From: Prevotellaceae bacterium
Lineage (GTDB): Bacteria; Bacteroidota; Bacteroidia; Bacteroidales; UBA932
Assembly (NCBI GenBank): GCA_031289415.1
Contig: JAITPN010000023.1
Coordinates: forward strand, 1-64,000
DNA: 64,000 nt
Direction of reading: 5' to 3'
Positions 7,936 to 15,847 of the stretch are shown here, piece by piece (the stretch's first letter is position 1; each line of letters starts with the position of its first letter). Under the pieces are notes generated by a model. The model had not been told where the DNA came from. It ran no database searches and worked only from the letters and a program-made list of their open reading frames with translations. The position numbers were made by a program, and so were the translations under genes.

Positions 7936-8412
7936 TTATTCAGGACGTTCCACTACGTTTCCAGAGCGTTCTCTTGAACCGTCCGTGCGTTCCACTACGC
8001 TGCCGGAGCGTTCCCTTGAACCGTCCGTGCGTTCCACTACGTTTCCAGAGCCTTCTCTTGAACCGTCCGTGCGTTCCACTACGCTGCCAGAGCGTTCCCT
8101 TGAACCGTCCGTGCGTTCCACTACGTTTCCAGAGCCTTCTCTTGAACCGTCAGGACGTTCCACTACGTTTCCAGAGCCTTCTCTTGAACCGTCAGGACGT
8201 TCTACTACGTTTCCAGAGCCTTCTCTTGAACCGTCGGGACGTTCCACTGCGCTTTCAGGCGCTTCCCTGTCGTCGACGGCAGTAGCAGTAATGGCAGCAG
8301 GCGATGCGTTAAATATCGCCGACTCTGCCGGATCGTCGCTTTTACAAGCAACCGTTAGCGCCAAGCCTGCTATGAGACTCGTTGCGCTCATTAAAAATGT
8401 TTTTTTACTCAT
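7936..8412 (-). CDS. Lipoprotein with BACON-like N-terminus replaced by heptapeptide-pair repeats
   Basis: A 158-aa predicted lipoprotein. The lipobox is LTVAC (Cys23). The first 45 residues align with the start of the large lipoprotein at 54752 (SLxAGLAL..AC..DDP.E.....N.SPA.ITATA), that is, the start of a BACON domain. After residue about 50 the BACON sequence stops and the protein becomes a 14-residue repeat, VERPDGSREGSGNV with variants (P/T, G/R, N/S), about seven times to the C-terminus. The DNA just upstream (AACATTTTTAAAAACATTTT) also matches that before 54752. Because 42 is a multiple of 3, other frames are open too. This frame is preferred for its signal peptide, lipobox and terminator. 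Function unknown; probably surface-exposed. Confidence 0.75.
   Translation of the reverse strand: MSKKTFLMSATSLIAGLALTVACKSDDPAESAIFNASPAAITATAVDDREAPESAVERPDGSREGSGNVVERPDGSREGSGNVVERPDGSREGSGNVVERTDGSRERSGSVVERTDGSREGSGNVVERTDGSRERSGSVVERTDGSRERSGNVVERPE
7944..8265. repeat. 42-bp tandem repeat (2 x 21 bp) inside the lipoprotein gene
   Basis: Seven full copies plus partial ends. Each copy splits into two related 21-bp halves, both beginning GTTC (GTTCCACTACGTTTCCAGAG and GTTCTCTTGAACCGTCCGTG, one base omitted from each). Copies vary mainly in CCGTCCGTGC versus CCGTCAGGAC and TTTCC versus CTGCC. There are no unique spacers, so it is not CRISPR. Confidence 0.92.
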
Positions 8413-8451
8413 ATAAAAAATGTTTTTAAAAATGTTTCACTGTTGAATTAT

Positions 8452-8525
8452 TGTGAAGTGTGAAGCGTGAAGCGTGAAGTGAAGCCTTCGGGTAACGAAA
8501 CGCTTCACACTTAACCCTTCACTCA
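8452..8525. repeat. Dispersed heptamer element, two opposed arms
   Basis: Left arm of GTGAAGC-type heptamers (8452-8484), a centre with CTTCGGGTAACGAAACG, then a right arm CGCTTCACACTTAACCCTTCAC. The arms are complementary and can form a long imperfect hairpin between the 221-aa gene and the lipoprotein gene. It could act as a transcript boundary. Confidence 0.75.
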
Positions 8526-9191
8526 TTACGGCACTATCGCATTTACGATTTCGCTCCACGGACCTTTTTCGCCCGTCGTATTTTCCCAACAAAGGCAGAA
8601 ATACACGGTTTTTCCGCGCTCGTTTTCGTCAAACTCAAGCGTAAACGGCGTGCGCGTATCGAACGACGAATTGGTGAGTTCTTTCAAATGCGATACCGGT
8701 TCGTCGCGTATCGCCCACCGGATTTCTACGCCGTGCACGCCTTCGGGCTTCGCCTTCTTCGTTTCTTGGTCGAAGAAATGAATGATGAGGCGGCGGATTA
8801 CCGTACTGTCCACCGTAAAATACGGATACCTCGTAGGCGCAGGCACATGCGTGCGCGTCGTTTTGTGAATCGGCAGCTCCATTGCCGTCCGGTCTTCGTC
8901 CGTTACGAGCGGGTTGTTCGTTACGTACGCCCTCAGCAACGCGCGTATGCCCGTTTCCGCCGCATCGCGCGCTTCACGCTTCGCGGTAACGGCAACCGGC
9001 GTATGCGTTGCCTGATTATCAACTACATCTAACGCTACGGAAAAATTTGCCAGCAGCTGCTCGATGTGCTGCTGTTCGGCTTCAGGAATATTCCATACGC
9101 CGAACATGTTTTTTAAATAATTAACCACTAAGGTTAGCCATTCCAAGAATTGATGGTCTTTTGTAGGTACAAAATCACGTTTGTTTGCCAT
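8526..9191 (-). CDS. Conserved hypothetical protein, C-terminal Fn3-like segment (221 aa)
   Basis: Not recognised at family level with certainty. There is no signal peptide. Residues 1-110 look mainly helical (FLEWLTLVVNYLKNMFGVWNIPEAEQQHIEQLL). Residues about 120-221 look like a beta-sandwich of fibronectin-III type, ending in the conserved-looking TVYFCLCWENTTGEKGPWSEI. It is the gene immediately downstream of poly-C leader cassette A: the frame that reads through the 21-bp array ends at 9209, 17 nt before this ATG. Its expression may therefore depend on translation of that leader. It lies upstream of the repeat lipoprotein and may share a transcript with it. Confidence 0.7.
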   Translation of the reverse strand: MANKRDFVPTKDHQFLEWLTLVVNYLKNMFGVWNIPEAEQQHIEQLLANFSVALDVVDNQATHTPVAVTAKREARDAAETGIRALLRAYVTNNPLVTDEDRTAMELPIHKTTRTHVPAPTRYPYFTVDSTVIRRLIIHFFDQETKKAKPEGVHGVEIRWAIRDEPVSHLKELTNSSFDTRTPFTLEFDENERGKTVYFCLCWENTTGEKGPWSEIVNAIVP

Positions 9192-9261
9192 AACTTATAA
9201 ATTTTTAATTAGTAAATATGTAATAAATAAACTGTTCTGCTTTGAGCGTCCCCGAAAGTTC

Positions 9262-9470
9262 TCCCGACATACCGGACGTTGCTCCCGACATGTCGGATGG
9301 TTCTCCCGACATGTCGGATGATGCTCCCGACATGCCGGATGATGCTCCCGACATGCCGGATGACTCTCCCGACATGTCGGATGGTTCTCCCGACATGCCG
9401 GATGATGCTCCCGACATGTCGGATGACTCTCCCGACATGTCGGATGACGCGCTCGATATGTCGGGAAAGT
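9262..9470. repeat. 21-bp tandem array A, palindromic core CCGACATGTCGG
   Basis: Ten units with an exact 21-bp period, each starting TCCCGACATGTCGG (or GCCGG) then a 7-nt spacer of the ATGATGC/ATGGTTC/ATGACTC type. The 12-bp core is a perfect palindrome in about half of the units. All frames on the reverse strand are open, giving heptapeptides such as RHVGSII or SGMSGAS. The outermost units (9262 and 9451) are degenerate. No spacers. Confidence 0.95.
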
Positions 9471-9485
9471 TTTACGGAAAACATA

Positions 9486-9707
9486 CTATATATATATATA
9501 GGTATAGGAATATGCAAGGGCGTCCGCGAGGGCGCGGCGGTCATTCCTGAAAAGCGAAAACAGCGTAACTTGCTGATTTTCAGCGGGGGGGGGGGGGGGG
9601 TAAAAACTAAAATTTTTAAAAATCGAAAGCGGAGCGATGGAAATAGCGGGGCTGAAGGGGGTTTTGTGTCCTCCGGCGCGGGCGTCTATCCTATCTGTAC
9701 GTTTCAT
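9486..9707 (-). CDS. Leader ORF A carrying a 16-C tract (polyproline), candidate phase-variable
   Basis: A 73-codon ORF starting at ATG 9707, about 25 nt after the predicted start of the promoter at 9738-9768. The first 36 residues (MKRTDRIDARAGGHKTPFSP...) precede five prolines encoded by the C-run, then AENQQVTLFSLF and YTYIYI from the TA-repeat, then a stop at 9488-9486 just before array A. With 15 C instead of 16 the frame is open through all of array A to 9209 (about 166 aa in total). With 17 C it stops at once (CGC TGA). The segment after the C-run resembles that of leader B at 54.47 kb (NQxVT). It may be a regulatory leader rather than a functional protein. Confidence 0.5.
   Translation of the reverse strand: MKRTDRIDARAGGHKTPFSPAISIAPLSIFKNFSFYPPPPPAENQQVTLFSLFRNDRRALADALAYSYTYIYI
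9585..9600. repeat. Homopolymer G(16)/C(16) tract
   Basis: Sixteen consecutive G on the forward strand. Tracts of this length slip readily during replication. It sits inside leader ORF A, so each one-base change shifts the reading frame. The assembled length may itself be uncertain. Confidence 0.9.
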
Positions 9708-9737
9708 TTTTTATACTGAGTGTTACAATAATGGATG

Positions 9738-9768
9738 CAAAGTTACATATTAAATTTAATTTTACAAA
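9738..9768 (-). promoter_or_regulatory. Promoter of leader cassette A
   Basis: On the reverse strand, -33 TTTG (9768-9765), a 19-bp AT-rich spacer and -7 TAACTTTG (9745-9738). This is a full match to the Bacteroidetes sigma-A consensus. Transcription would start near 9732 and run through the leader ORF, the C-tract and array A into the gene at 9191. Confidence 0.8.
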
Positions 9769-9818
9769 TTATTATGCACTTTTTTTGTAAAAAATGGCGG
9801 GGCGGGGCTTTCGGCTGC

Positions 9819-9838
9819 GAAACGCTTCACGCTTCACC
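9819..9838. repeat. Short heptamer-family element
   Basis: ACGCTTCACGCTTCAC preceded by CGAA, i.e. two heptamers and the CGAAACG centre seen in larger copies. It lies between cassette A and the lpxB promoter. Confidence 0.6.
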
Positions 9839-9858
9839 ATTTTTCCAATTTATTTTCT

Positions 9859-9866
9859 TACCTTTG
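9859..9866 (+). promoter_or_regulatory. -7 element for lpxB
   Basis: TACCTTTG, 19 nt before the lpxB ATG. Confidence 0.55.
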
Positions 9867-9885
9867 TAATGATTAACTGATTTAG

Positions 9886-11007
9886 ATGAAATATTACATT
9901 ATAGCAGGCGAAGCATCGGGCGACCTGCATGGCAGCAACCTGATGCGTGGATTGAAGCAAGCCGACGCCGAGGCGCACTTCCGTTTTTGGGGCGGCGACC
10001 TGATGGCGGCGCAGGGCGGTACGCTGGTGAAGCATTACAGGCACACTGCCGTGATGGGCTTTTTTGAAGTAGTGATGAAGCTGCGCTCGGTGTGGCGGAA
10101 CATTCGTTTTTGCAAGAAAGACATACTGGCGCACCGTCCCGAGGTGTTGATTCTGATTGACTATCCGGGGTTCAATTTCCGGATGGCGAAATTTGCGAAC
10201 AAGCGCGGCATTAAAGTCTTCTACTACATTGCGCCGAAAGTGTGGGCTTGGAAAGAAAAGCGCGTACACCGCCTGAAGAAATATGTAGACCGCCTGTTTG
10301 TCATCTTCCCGTTCGAAACCGCTTACTTCAAGCGTTGGGGCATCGACGCCTGCTACGCCGGAAATCCGCTGGTCGACAGCGTTGCCGAACGGCTGGCGCA
10401 CAACGCCGACGCCTCCGCGTTTGCGGCGCAGCACGGGCTGTCCGAAAAACCAATCATCGCCGTGCTGGCGGGCAGCCGGATTATGGAAATTAACTATATC
10501 CTGCCAAGGATGCTTTGTTTGGCTGACAAATTCCCCGACCATCAATTTGTGGTAGCCGCTGCGCCGTCCATCGCGCCTGAGATGTATGAGCGGCATTTGG
10601 CAGGGACGCCGTTCCGCGTAGTGTTCGACCGGACGTACGAGCTGATGGCGCATGCCGAAGCGGCGGTCGTAGCGTCGGGTACGGCAACGCTCGAAGCGGC
10701 GTTGATTGGCGTGCCGCAAATCGTGTGCTACGGCGGCAGCGAGCTGTCGTACCGGATTGCCAAACGGCTGGTGAAAGTGAAGTACATTTCGCTGGTCAAC
10801 CTTATCATGAACGCACCGGTGGTTGCCGAATTAATACAGCATGACGTGAATCCCGACCGGCTGTGCGAAGCCTTGCGCGGCATACTGCCCGGCGGCGCGC
10901 AGCACGCCGCGCTGCTGGAAAACTACGCGCAGCTGCATGTTTTGCTGGGCGGGCGCGGCGCGGCGCAACGGATTGCCGGACTAATGGTGCAGACGCTAAA
11001 AGGATAA
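9886..11007 (+). CDS. lpxB: Lipid-A-disaccharide synthase
   Basis: A 373-aa GT19 glycosyltransferase that joins UDP-2,3-diacylglucosamine to lipid X to give the lipid A disaccharide, at the cytoplasmic face of the inner membrane. The N-terminus IIAGEASGDLHGSNLMRGLK is the family hallmark. FWGGDLM, MGFFEV, LIDYPGFN and YYIAPKVWAWKEKR follow in order, and the C-terminal half has LAGSRIMEI, VASGTATLEAAL and PQIVCY. Length is normal. It stands alone here; no other lpx gene is adjacent. Confidence 0.97.
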   Translation: MKYYIIAGEASGDLHGSNLMRGLKQADAEAHFRFWGGDLMAAQGGTLVKHYRHTAVMGFFEVVMKLRSVWRNIRFCKKDILAHRPEVLILIDYPGFNFRMAKFANKRGIKVFYYIAPKVWAWKEKRVHRLKKYVDRLFVIFPFETAYFKRWGIDACYAGNPLVDSVAERLAHNADASAFAAQHGLSEKPIIAVLAGSRIMEINYILPRMLCLADKFPDHQFVVAAAPSIAPEMYERHLAGTPFRVVFDRTYELMAHAEAAVVASGTATLEAALIGVPQIVCYGGSELSYRIAKRLVKVKYISLVNLIMNAPVVAELIQHDVNPDRLCEALRGILPGGAQHAALLENYAQLHVLLGGRGAAQRIAGLMVQTLKG

Positions 11008-11035
11008 ATAATGCCGCAGATTATAAATATTTCCT

Positions 11036-11043
11036 TAACTTTG
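11036..11043 (+). promoter_or_regulatory. -7 element for gldFG
   Basis: TAACTTTG, 33 nt before the GTG start at 11077. Confidence 0.55.
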
Positions 11044-11076
11044 TATCGTTTTATTAACTGTTAACTCTACAAAAAC

Positions 11077-13548
11077 GTGTATGCTATTTTCATAAAAGAA
11101 ATCCGTGCTTTCTTCTCGTCGCTGACGGGATATATCGCGGTGGTTATTTTCCTGCTGGCAAACGCTTGGTTTATGTGGCTTGCTCCCGGCGATTTTAATG
11201 TACTCGACAATGGGTATGCCGACCTGAACAGCCTGTTTACCATTGCGCCGTGGATATTCCTTTTCCTCCTGCCCGCCGTTACCATGCGCAGCTTTGCCGA
11301 AGAAAAAAAGACCGGTACGCTCGAACTGCTGCTCACGAAACCCATCACCCACACGCGGCTGATTGCGGGGAAATACCTTGCCGGCGTAGCGCTCGCCGTG
11401 TTTGCGCTGCTTCCCACGCTCTGCTATTTATACAGCGTGTACATGCTCGGCAACCCTGTCGGGAACGTGGATATGGGCGGCGCGTGGGGGTCGTACATCG
11501 GCTTGTTTTTTCTTGCCGCCGTGTATGCCGCCATCGGCATCTTCGCCTCGTCCATTACGGTAAACCAAATCGTAGCGTACATTGTAGCGGCGGTGCTGTG
11601 CTTCTTCTTCTACATCGGATTCGACGGACTGTCGCAGTTTAGCCTCTTCGCGCCTGTTGATAATTTCGTACTGCAATTAGGCGTCAACGAACACTACAAA
11701 TCCGTCAGCCGCGGCGTGGTTGACTCGCGCGACGTGCTCTATTTCGTAAGTATTATCGTATTCTTTTTAGCCTTGACCAAGCTGACATTTTCGGTTTCTA
11801 AAAAACGTGTATGGACACACCGCGGCATGTTCGCCGGATTTGTCGTGCTGCTGCTTATCCTGAATACCGCCGTGCGCCACGTGTTCTTCCGCATCGACCT
11901 GACGGGCGACAAGCGCTACACGTTAGCCGACGTCAGTAAACAAATCATGAAAAACACGACGGCGAACGTCCACGTAGAAATCTTTCTCGAAGGCAACATG
12001 CCGGTGCAGATGAAAAAACTGCGCACCACCATCCGCGAAACGCTCGACGAGCTGAACGTATATGCCGGCAACCGCGTCCGGTATACGTTCATCAACCTTG
12101 AAGACGAAGTAGCCGACGGCGACGAGCGCGCCACGCAACGCCTCTACACGCTGCTGCAGCAAGCCGGACTTTCGCCGTTTGTGGTGCAGGAACAGACCGG
12201 CGGCAGCAATACCGAACGGATACTCTTCCCCGGCGCATTGGTGAGCTGCACGAAATCTACGCCCGACGGCGATTCTGTACGCATCGAGAGCCGCGAGATA
12301 GCCGTCAACTTCATACAAAGCGACGCGCAAGCCAACCCCGAATCCAACATCCTGCTTGCGCAGGAAAACGTGGAATACGAACTGGTGAACGCCATAAACC
12401 TGCTATGCCGCGAACGGCAGCAACGGATTGCTTTCGTCGAAGGGCACGGCGAGCTTGACGAATACGAAGTGGGCGACATCTGCCGCGAGATAGCGCCGTT
12501 CAGCCGTATCGACCGCCTCGCGCTCGGCGGGCGCGTGGGCGCGCTCAACGCCTACGACTTGGTGATTGTAGCCCGACCGATGCAGCCGTGGAGCGACGCC
12601 GACAAATTCGTACTCGACCAGTACGTCATGCACGGCGGGCGCGTGGCGTGGTTCTTGGACGAGGTGCATGTACACCACGACAGCCTGTCGAGCGGGCGCC
12701 ATACGTTTGCGCTCAACAACGACCACAACCTCGACGACCTGCTCTTCAAATACGGCATACGCATCAACAAAAATGTGCTGCAAGACATGCAATGCTCGTT
12801 CCTGCCCGTAAACATTGCGATGGAAGGGCAATCGGCAAACTTCAAGCCCGCGCCGTGGACGTACTACCCGCTGCTCACCCCGCCCGACGGCAACGACATT
12901 ACCCGCGGATTGAACCTCATCAAATCGGAATATCCGAGCAGCATCGACACGGTAAACCACGCGCCCGGCGTCCGCCGGCAATTCCTGCTGCACACGTCGG
13001 CGCACAGCCGCGCGCAAACCATTCCGCTGCCCATCAGTCTGGCTGAAACCGCCGAGCAGCTGTTGCCCGAACACTTCAACCGGTCGTTCCTGCCGGTGGC
13101 GGCGCTCACGGAAGGCGTCTTCCGCTCGGCGTATGCCAACCGCCCGACGGCGCACTACAACAACGGACGTCCGTTTACGTTCGCCGCCCGCAGCGAGCCT
13201 GCGAAAATGATTGTGGTAGCCGACGGCGACATTATCCGCAACGACGTCATCCGCCGCGCAGACGGCACGCGCATCCTGCCGCTCGGCTTCGACCGCTATA
13301 CCGAAGTGCAGTTCGGCAATAAAAATTTAGTAAAAAACATGGCGCTCTATTTGCTTGACAACAACGACGTGATGCAAATCCGCCGCCGTCAATGGCAACT
13401 GCGCTTGCTCGACAAACACGAGATACAAGTCCGCCGCTCGTATTGGACGACGCTGAATACCTTCGTTCCCCCCGCCTTGGCGCTGCTGCTGGGCGGCGTA
13501 TTTATATACGCCCGCAGGCGAGGAGCGTTAAAAGTGAAGCGTGAATAG
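11077..13548 (+). CDS. GldF-GldG fusion: ABC-2 permease plus auxiliary substrate-binding-like protein
   Basis: An 823-aa protein starting with GTG (MYAIFIKEIRAFFSSLTGYI). Residues 1-240 are a six-helix ABC-2 type permease like gliding protein GldF (motif FAEEKKTGTLELLLTKP). Residues about 245-800 match GldG: a TM helix (about 250-268), RYTLADVSKQIMKN, a large periplasmic region, and a C-terminal TM helix (about 795-815). GldF and GldG are separate in Flavobacterium, where with ATPase GldA they are linked to gliding/T9SS. The ATPase is not next to this gene. The last codons (KVKRE) come from GTGAAGC-type heptamer sequence. Confidence 0.85.
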   Translation: MYAIFIKEIRAFFSSLTGYIAVVIFLLANAWFMWLAPGDFNVLDNGYADLNSLFTIAPWIFLFLLPAVTMRSFAEEKKTGTLELLLTKPITHTRLIAGKYLAGVALAVFALLPTLCYLYSVYMLGNPVGNVDMGGAWGSYIGLFFLAAVYAAIGIFASSITVNQIVAYIVAAVLCFFFYIGFDGLSQFSLFAPVDNFVLQLGVNEHYKSVSRGVVDSRDVLYFVSIIVFFLALTKLTFSVSKKRVWTHRGMFAGFVVLLLILNTAVRHVFFRIDLTGDKRYTLADVSKQIMKNTTANVHVEIFLEGNMPVQMKKLRTTIRETLDELNVYAGNRVRYTFINLEDEVADGDERATQRLYTLLQQAGLSPFVVQEQTGGSNTERILFPGALVSCTKSTPDGDSVRIESREIAVNFIQSDAQANPESNILLAQENVEYELVNAINLLCRERQQRIAFVEGHGELDEYEVGDICREIAPFSRIDRLALGGRVGALNAYDLVIVARPMQPWSDADKFVLDQYVMHGGRVAWFLDEVHVHHDSLSSGRHTFALNNDHNLDDLLFKYGIRINKNVLQDMQCSFLPVNIAMEGQSANFKPAPWTYYPLLTPPDGNDITRGLNLIKSEYPSSIDTVNHAPGVRRQFLLHTSAHSRAQTIPLPISLAETAEQLLPEHFNRSFLPVAALTEGVFRSAYANRPTAHYNNGRPFTFAARSEPAKMIVVADGDIIRNDVIRRADGTRILPLGFDRYTEVQFGNKNLVKNMALYLLDNNDVMQIRRRQWQLRLLDKHEIQVRRSYWTTLNTFVPPALALLLGGVFIYARRRGALKVKRE

Positions 13549-13633
13549 GTTAGGGGCGTAAATATTTGAATGAAAGACGTGGTATTTATTAAAAATACCT
13601 CCACATATAAGGTTCGCAGTGAAAAAAAATCAT

Positions 13634-13641
13634 TATCTTTG
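13634..13641 (+). promoter_or_regulatory. -7 element for the homocysteine methyltransferase gene
   Basis: TATCTTTG, 39 nt before the ATG at 13681. Confidence 0.55.
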
Positions 13642-13680
13642 CCCTGAATTAAAGTCATTGTTATATTTTTTAATAAAATT

Positions 13681-14571
13681 ATGGGAAAACAACGAATTAC
13701 AGACGTATTGAAAACCGGAAAGGTTATGGTTTCCGACGGGGCGTGGGGCACGATGCTCTATCAAAAAGGCTTGCAGCCGGGCGAATGTCCCGACGAATGG
13801 TCGCTGACGCACCCTGCGGAAGTCGAAGATATTGCCCGCGAATATATCGCGGCAGGCGCCGATATGGTCGAAACCAACAGTTTTGGGGCGAATGGTTATA
13901 AGTTGGCGCACTATGGCTTGCAAGATAAAGCGGCGGCTATCAACGAAGCGGCGGCTCGCGCCTCGCGCCTCGCGGCGGGCAACGACAGGTATGTGATTGC
14001 CTCGGCAGGTCCTACCGGAAAATTACTGCTGATGGGCGACGTTACGGACGACGACCTGTATGCCTGTTTCAAGGAGCAGGTTACGGCTTTGGAACGCGGC
14101 GGCGCCGACGCCGTTTGCATCGAAACCATGAGCGACGCCGGCGAGGCAATAGCAGCCATCCGTGCCGCCAAAGAAAATACACGGCTGGAGATTATCGCCA
14201 CGTTTACGTTTGAAAAAACGGCGCAGGGCGAGTTCCGCACCATGATGGGGCTGTCGCCGGTGGAGGCTGCCGGAAGGGCTTTGGCTGTCGGCGCGGACGT
14301 CGTAGGCGCTAATTGCGGTAACGGAATGGAGCGTATGGTGGAAATTACGAAAGAAATACGCGCGGCGTTTCCCGATGCGTACATTCTCATCCACGCCAAT
14401 GCAGGACTTCCGGCGCAGGTAGACGGAAAGGATGTGTTTCCGGAAACGCCCGGCATGATGGCAGCGCTCGTTCAGCCGTTGATAGCGGCAGGCGCGAATA
14501 TCATCGGCGGGTGCTGCGGCACTACGCCGGCTCACATTGAAGCCATAAAAAATGCAGTAAGGAATTTGTAA
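13681..14571 (+). CDS. Homocysteine S-methyltransferase-family protein (MetH N-terminal module type)
   Basis: A 296-aa stand-alone betaine/homocysteine methyltransferase-fold TIM barrel. GAWGTMLYQKGL opens the barrel and ETNSFGANGYKL follows. The zinc ligands are Cys in VGANCGNG and the Cys pair in IIGGCCGTTPAHI near the C-terminus. The length equals only the first module of cobalamin-dependent methionine synthase; there are no folate, B12 or reactivation modules. It may use a partner corrinoid protein or S-methylmethionine. The donor cannot be told from sequence. Confidence 0.85.
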   Translation: MGKQRITDVLKTGKVMVSDGAWGTMLYQKGLQPGECPDEWSLTHPAEVEDIAREYIAAGADMVETNSFGANGYKLAHYGLQDKAAAINEAAARASRLAAGNDRYVIASAGPTGKLLLMGDVTDDDLYACFKEQVTALERGGADAVCIETMSDAGEAIAAIRAAKENTRLEIIATFTFEKTAQGEFRTMMGLSPVEAAGRALAVGADVVGANCGNGMERMVEITKEIRAAFPDAYILIHANAGLPAQVDGKDVFPETPGMMAALVQPLIAAGANIIGGCCGTTPAHIEAIKNAVRNL

Positions 14572-14580
14572 AAAAGCGCG

Positions 14581-15840
14581 TTACTTTTCGATCGTCAGCC
14601 GCACCAGTTCTATTTTCGTGACTGACGTGCGCAGGATGCGGAAGCGGAACGTCCCGAACTGCAGTATTTCGTGCGGCTTCGGGATGCTTTCATTGCAGTA
14701 GGTGATATAGCCTGCGAGCGTTTCGTAATTGTCGTGTTCGGGAATATCGAGGTGGTAGGTTTTGTTGATATTCTTCACTTCCATCCGTCCTGAAAATATA
14801 AAATCGGTGGGCGAGAGTTGCTTTTCTATCAACGAATCGCTGTCGTGTTCGTCATTGATTTCGCCGAATATTTCTTCGTAGAGGTCTTCCATGGTAATCA
14901 ACCCCGATGTGCCGCCAAATTCATCGACCACCACCGCCAGCGCTTTTCTGTTTTTGATGAGCGACGCCAGCAGGTTCTGCGCGGGCATGGTTTCGGGTAC
15001 AAAGTCGATTGAACGTATCTTGTCGCGTACGCTGAGCATGCCGCTGAACAGGTCTTTGGAATGGACGTATCCGATGACTTTGTCGATGCTTCCGGCATAT
15101 ACCGGCACGCGCGAATAGCCGGTTTCGATAAAAAGCGCCCGCAGTTCTTCTACCGTTTGATGTTCTTCTATCGCGGCGATTTCCGTGCGGGGAATCATAC
15201 ATTCGCGCACCCTGACTTTTGAAAATTCCAGCGCGTTTTGGAATAGTTCGATGTTGTGCTCGTTTTCGTTTTCTTCATCTCCCGAGCGGCTTATTTCGTT
15301 CGACAGGTGCATCAAGTCGGCTTTGTTGAATATGGTTTCTTGCCCTTTCGCTTCTATTTTAAGCCCGAAGAGTCGGATAAAGAGGCGCGACAGGAGGGTT
15401 ACGAATCCTGCCAACGGGTATAGCAGCACGTAGAAAAACACTGCCAGCCACGCCAACCGGCGCAATACCCAGTTCGGATTCAGGCGCGACAGGGTTTTCG
15501 GCAACCACTCGCCGGTCGTGAGAATAAGGGTCGTCGAAAGGATGGTTTCTATCAGCAATACCACGCCGGGCGCGGTTACATAGCGTACGATGAAAGGGTC
15601 GCACAGTTGCGCCATGGCAATACCGTAAATGACCAGCACAATGTTGTTGCCCATCAGCAGCGTGGATATAAAACTACCGGGGCGGCGCAGAAATAGCGAT
15701 ACTATTTTTGTGTACCCCTTGCCTTGCTGTTTATCCAGTTCAATCCGCAGTTTATTCGACGATAGAAACGCAATTTCAACGCCCGAAAAGAACGCGGAAA
15801 ACAAAAGTGAAACTAATACTACGGGCAATGAAGAATTCAT
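14581..15840 (-). CDS. Hemolysin-family CBS/CNNM membrane protein (CorC/HlyC-like)
   Basis: A 419-aa protein. The N-terminal DUF21/CNNM domain has four membrane segments (about 5-25, 60-80, 90-115, 130-155) with FSGVEIAFLSSNKLRIE. Two CBS domains (about 205-325) contain MIPRTEIAAI, GYSRVPVYAG and FGGTSGLITMEDLYEEI, and a C-terminal CorC_HlyC domain (about 335-415) ends the protein. The family is tied to divalent cation efflux or tolerance. It is the last gene of the mfd-coaX-barrel-lptC operon (7 nt after lptC). In other Bacteroidetes a similar protein is GldE, so a gliding-related role is an alternative. Confidence 0.9.
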   Translation of the reverse strand: MNSSLPVVLVSLLFSAFFSGVEIAFLSSNKLRIELDKQQGKGYTKIVSLFLRRPGSFISTLLMGNNIVLVIYGIAMAQLCDPFIVRYVTAPGVVLLIETILSTTLILTTGEWLPKTLSRLNPNWVLRRLAWLAVFFYVLLYPLAGFVTLLSRLFIRLFGLKIEAKGQETIFNKADLMHLSNEISRSGDEENENEHNIELFQNALEFSKVRVRECMIPRTEIAAIEEHQTVEELRALFIETGYSRVPVYAGSIDKVIGYVHSKDLFSGMLSVRDKIRSIDFVPETMPAQNLLASLIKNRKALAVVVDEFGGTSGLITMEDLYEEIFGEINDEHDSDSLIEKQLSPTDFIFSGRMEVKNINKTYHLDIPEHDNYETLAGYITYCNESIPKPHEILQFGTFRFRILRTSVTKIELVRLTIEK

Positions 15841-15847
15841 ATTTAGG

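Noticed and set aside
7944-8265. Possible CRISPR array
   Set aside because: Units are contiguous with no unique spacers, and no cas genes are present. The same holds for the arrays at 9262 and 60485.
7974-8416. Forward-strand ORFs opposite the repeat lipoprotein
   Set aside because: They have no signal peptide or promoter. The reverse frame has a lipobox, a paralogue and a terminator.
9242-9719. Forward-strand ORFs (PDMSD- and PTCRM-type heptapeptides) across array A
   Set aside because: The promoter and the downstream gene are on the reverse strand. The forward frames are open only because the repeat length is a multiple of three.
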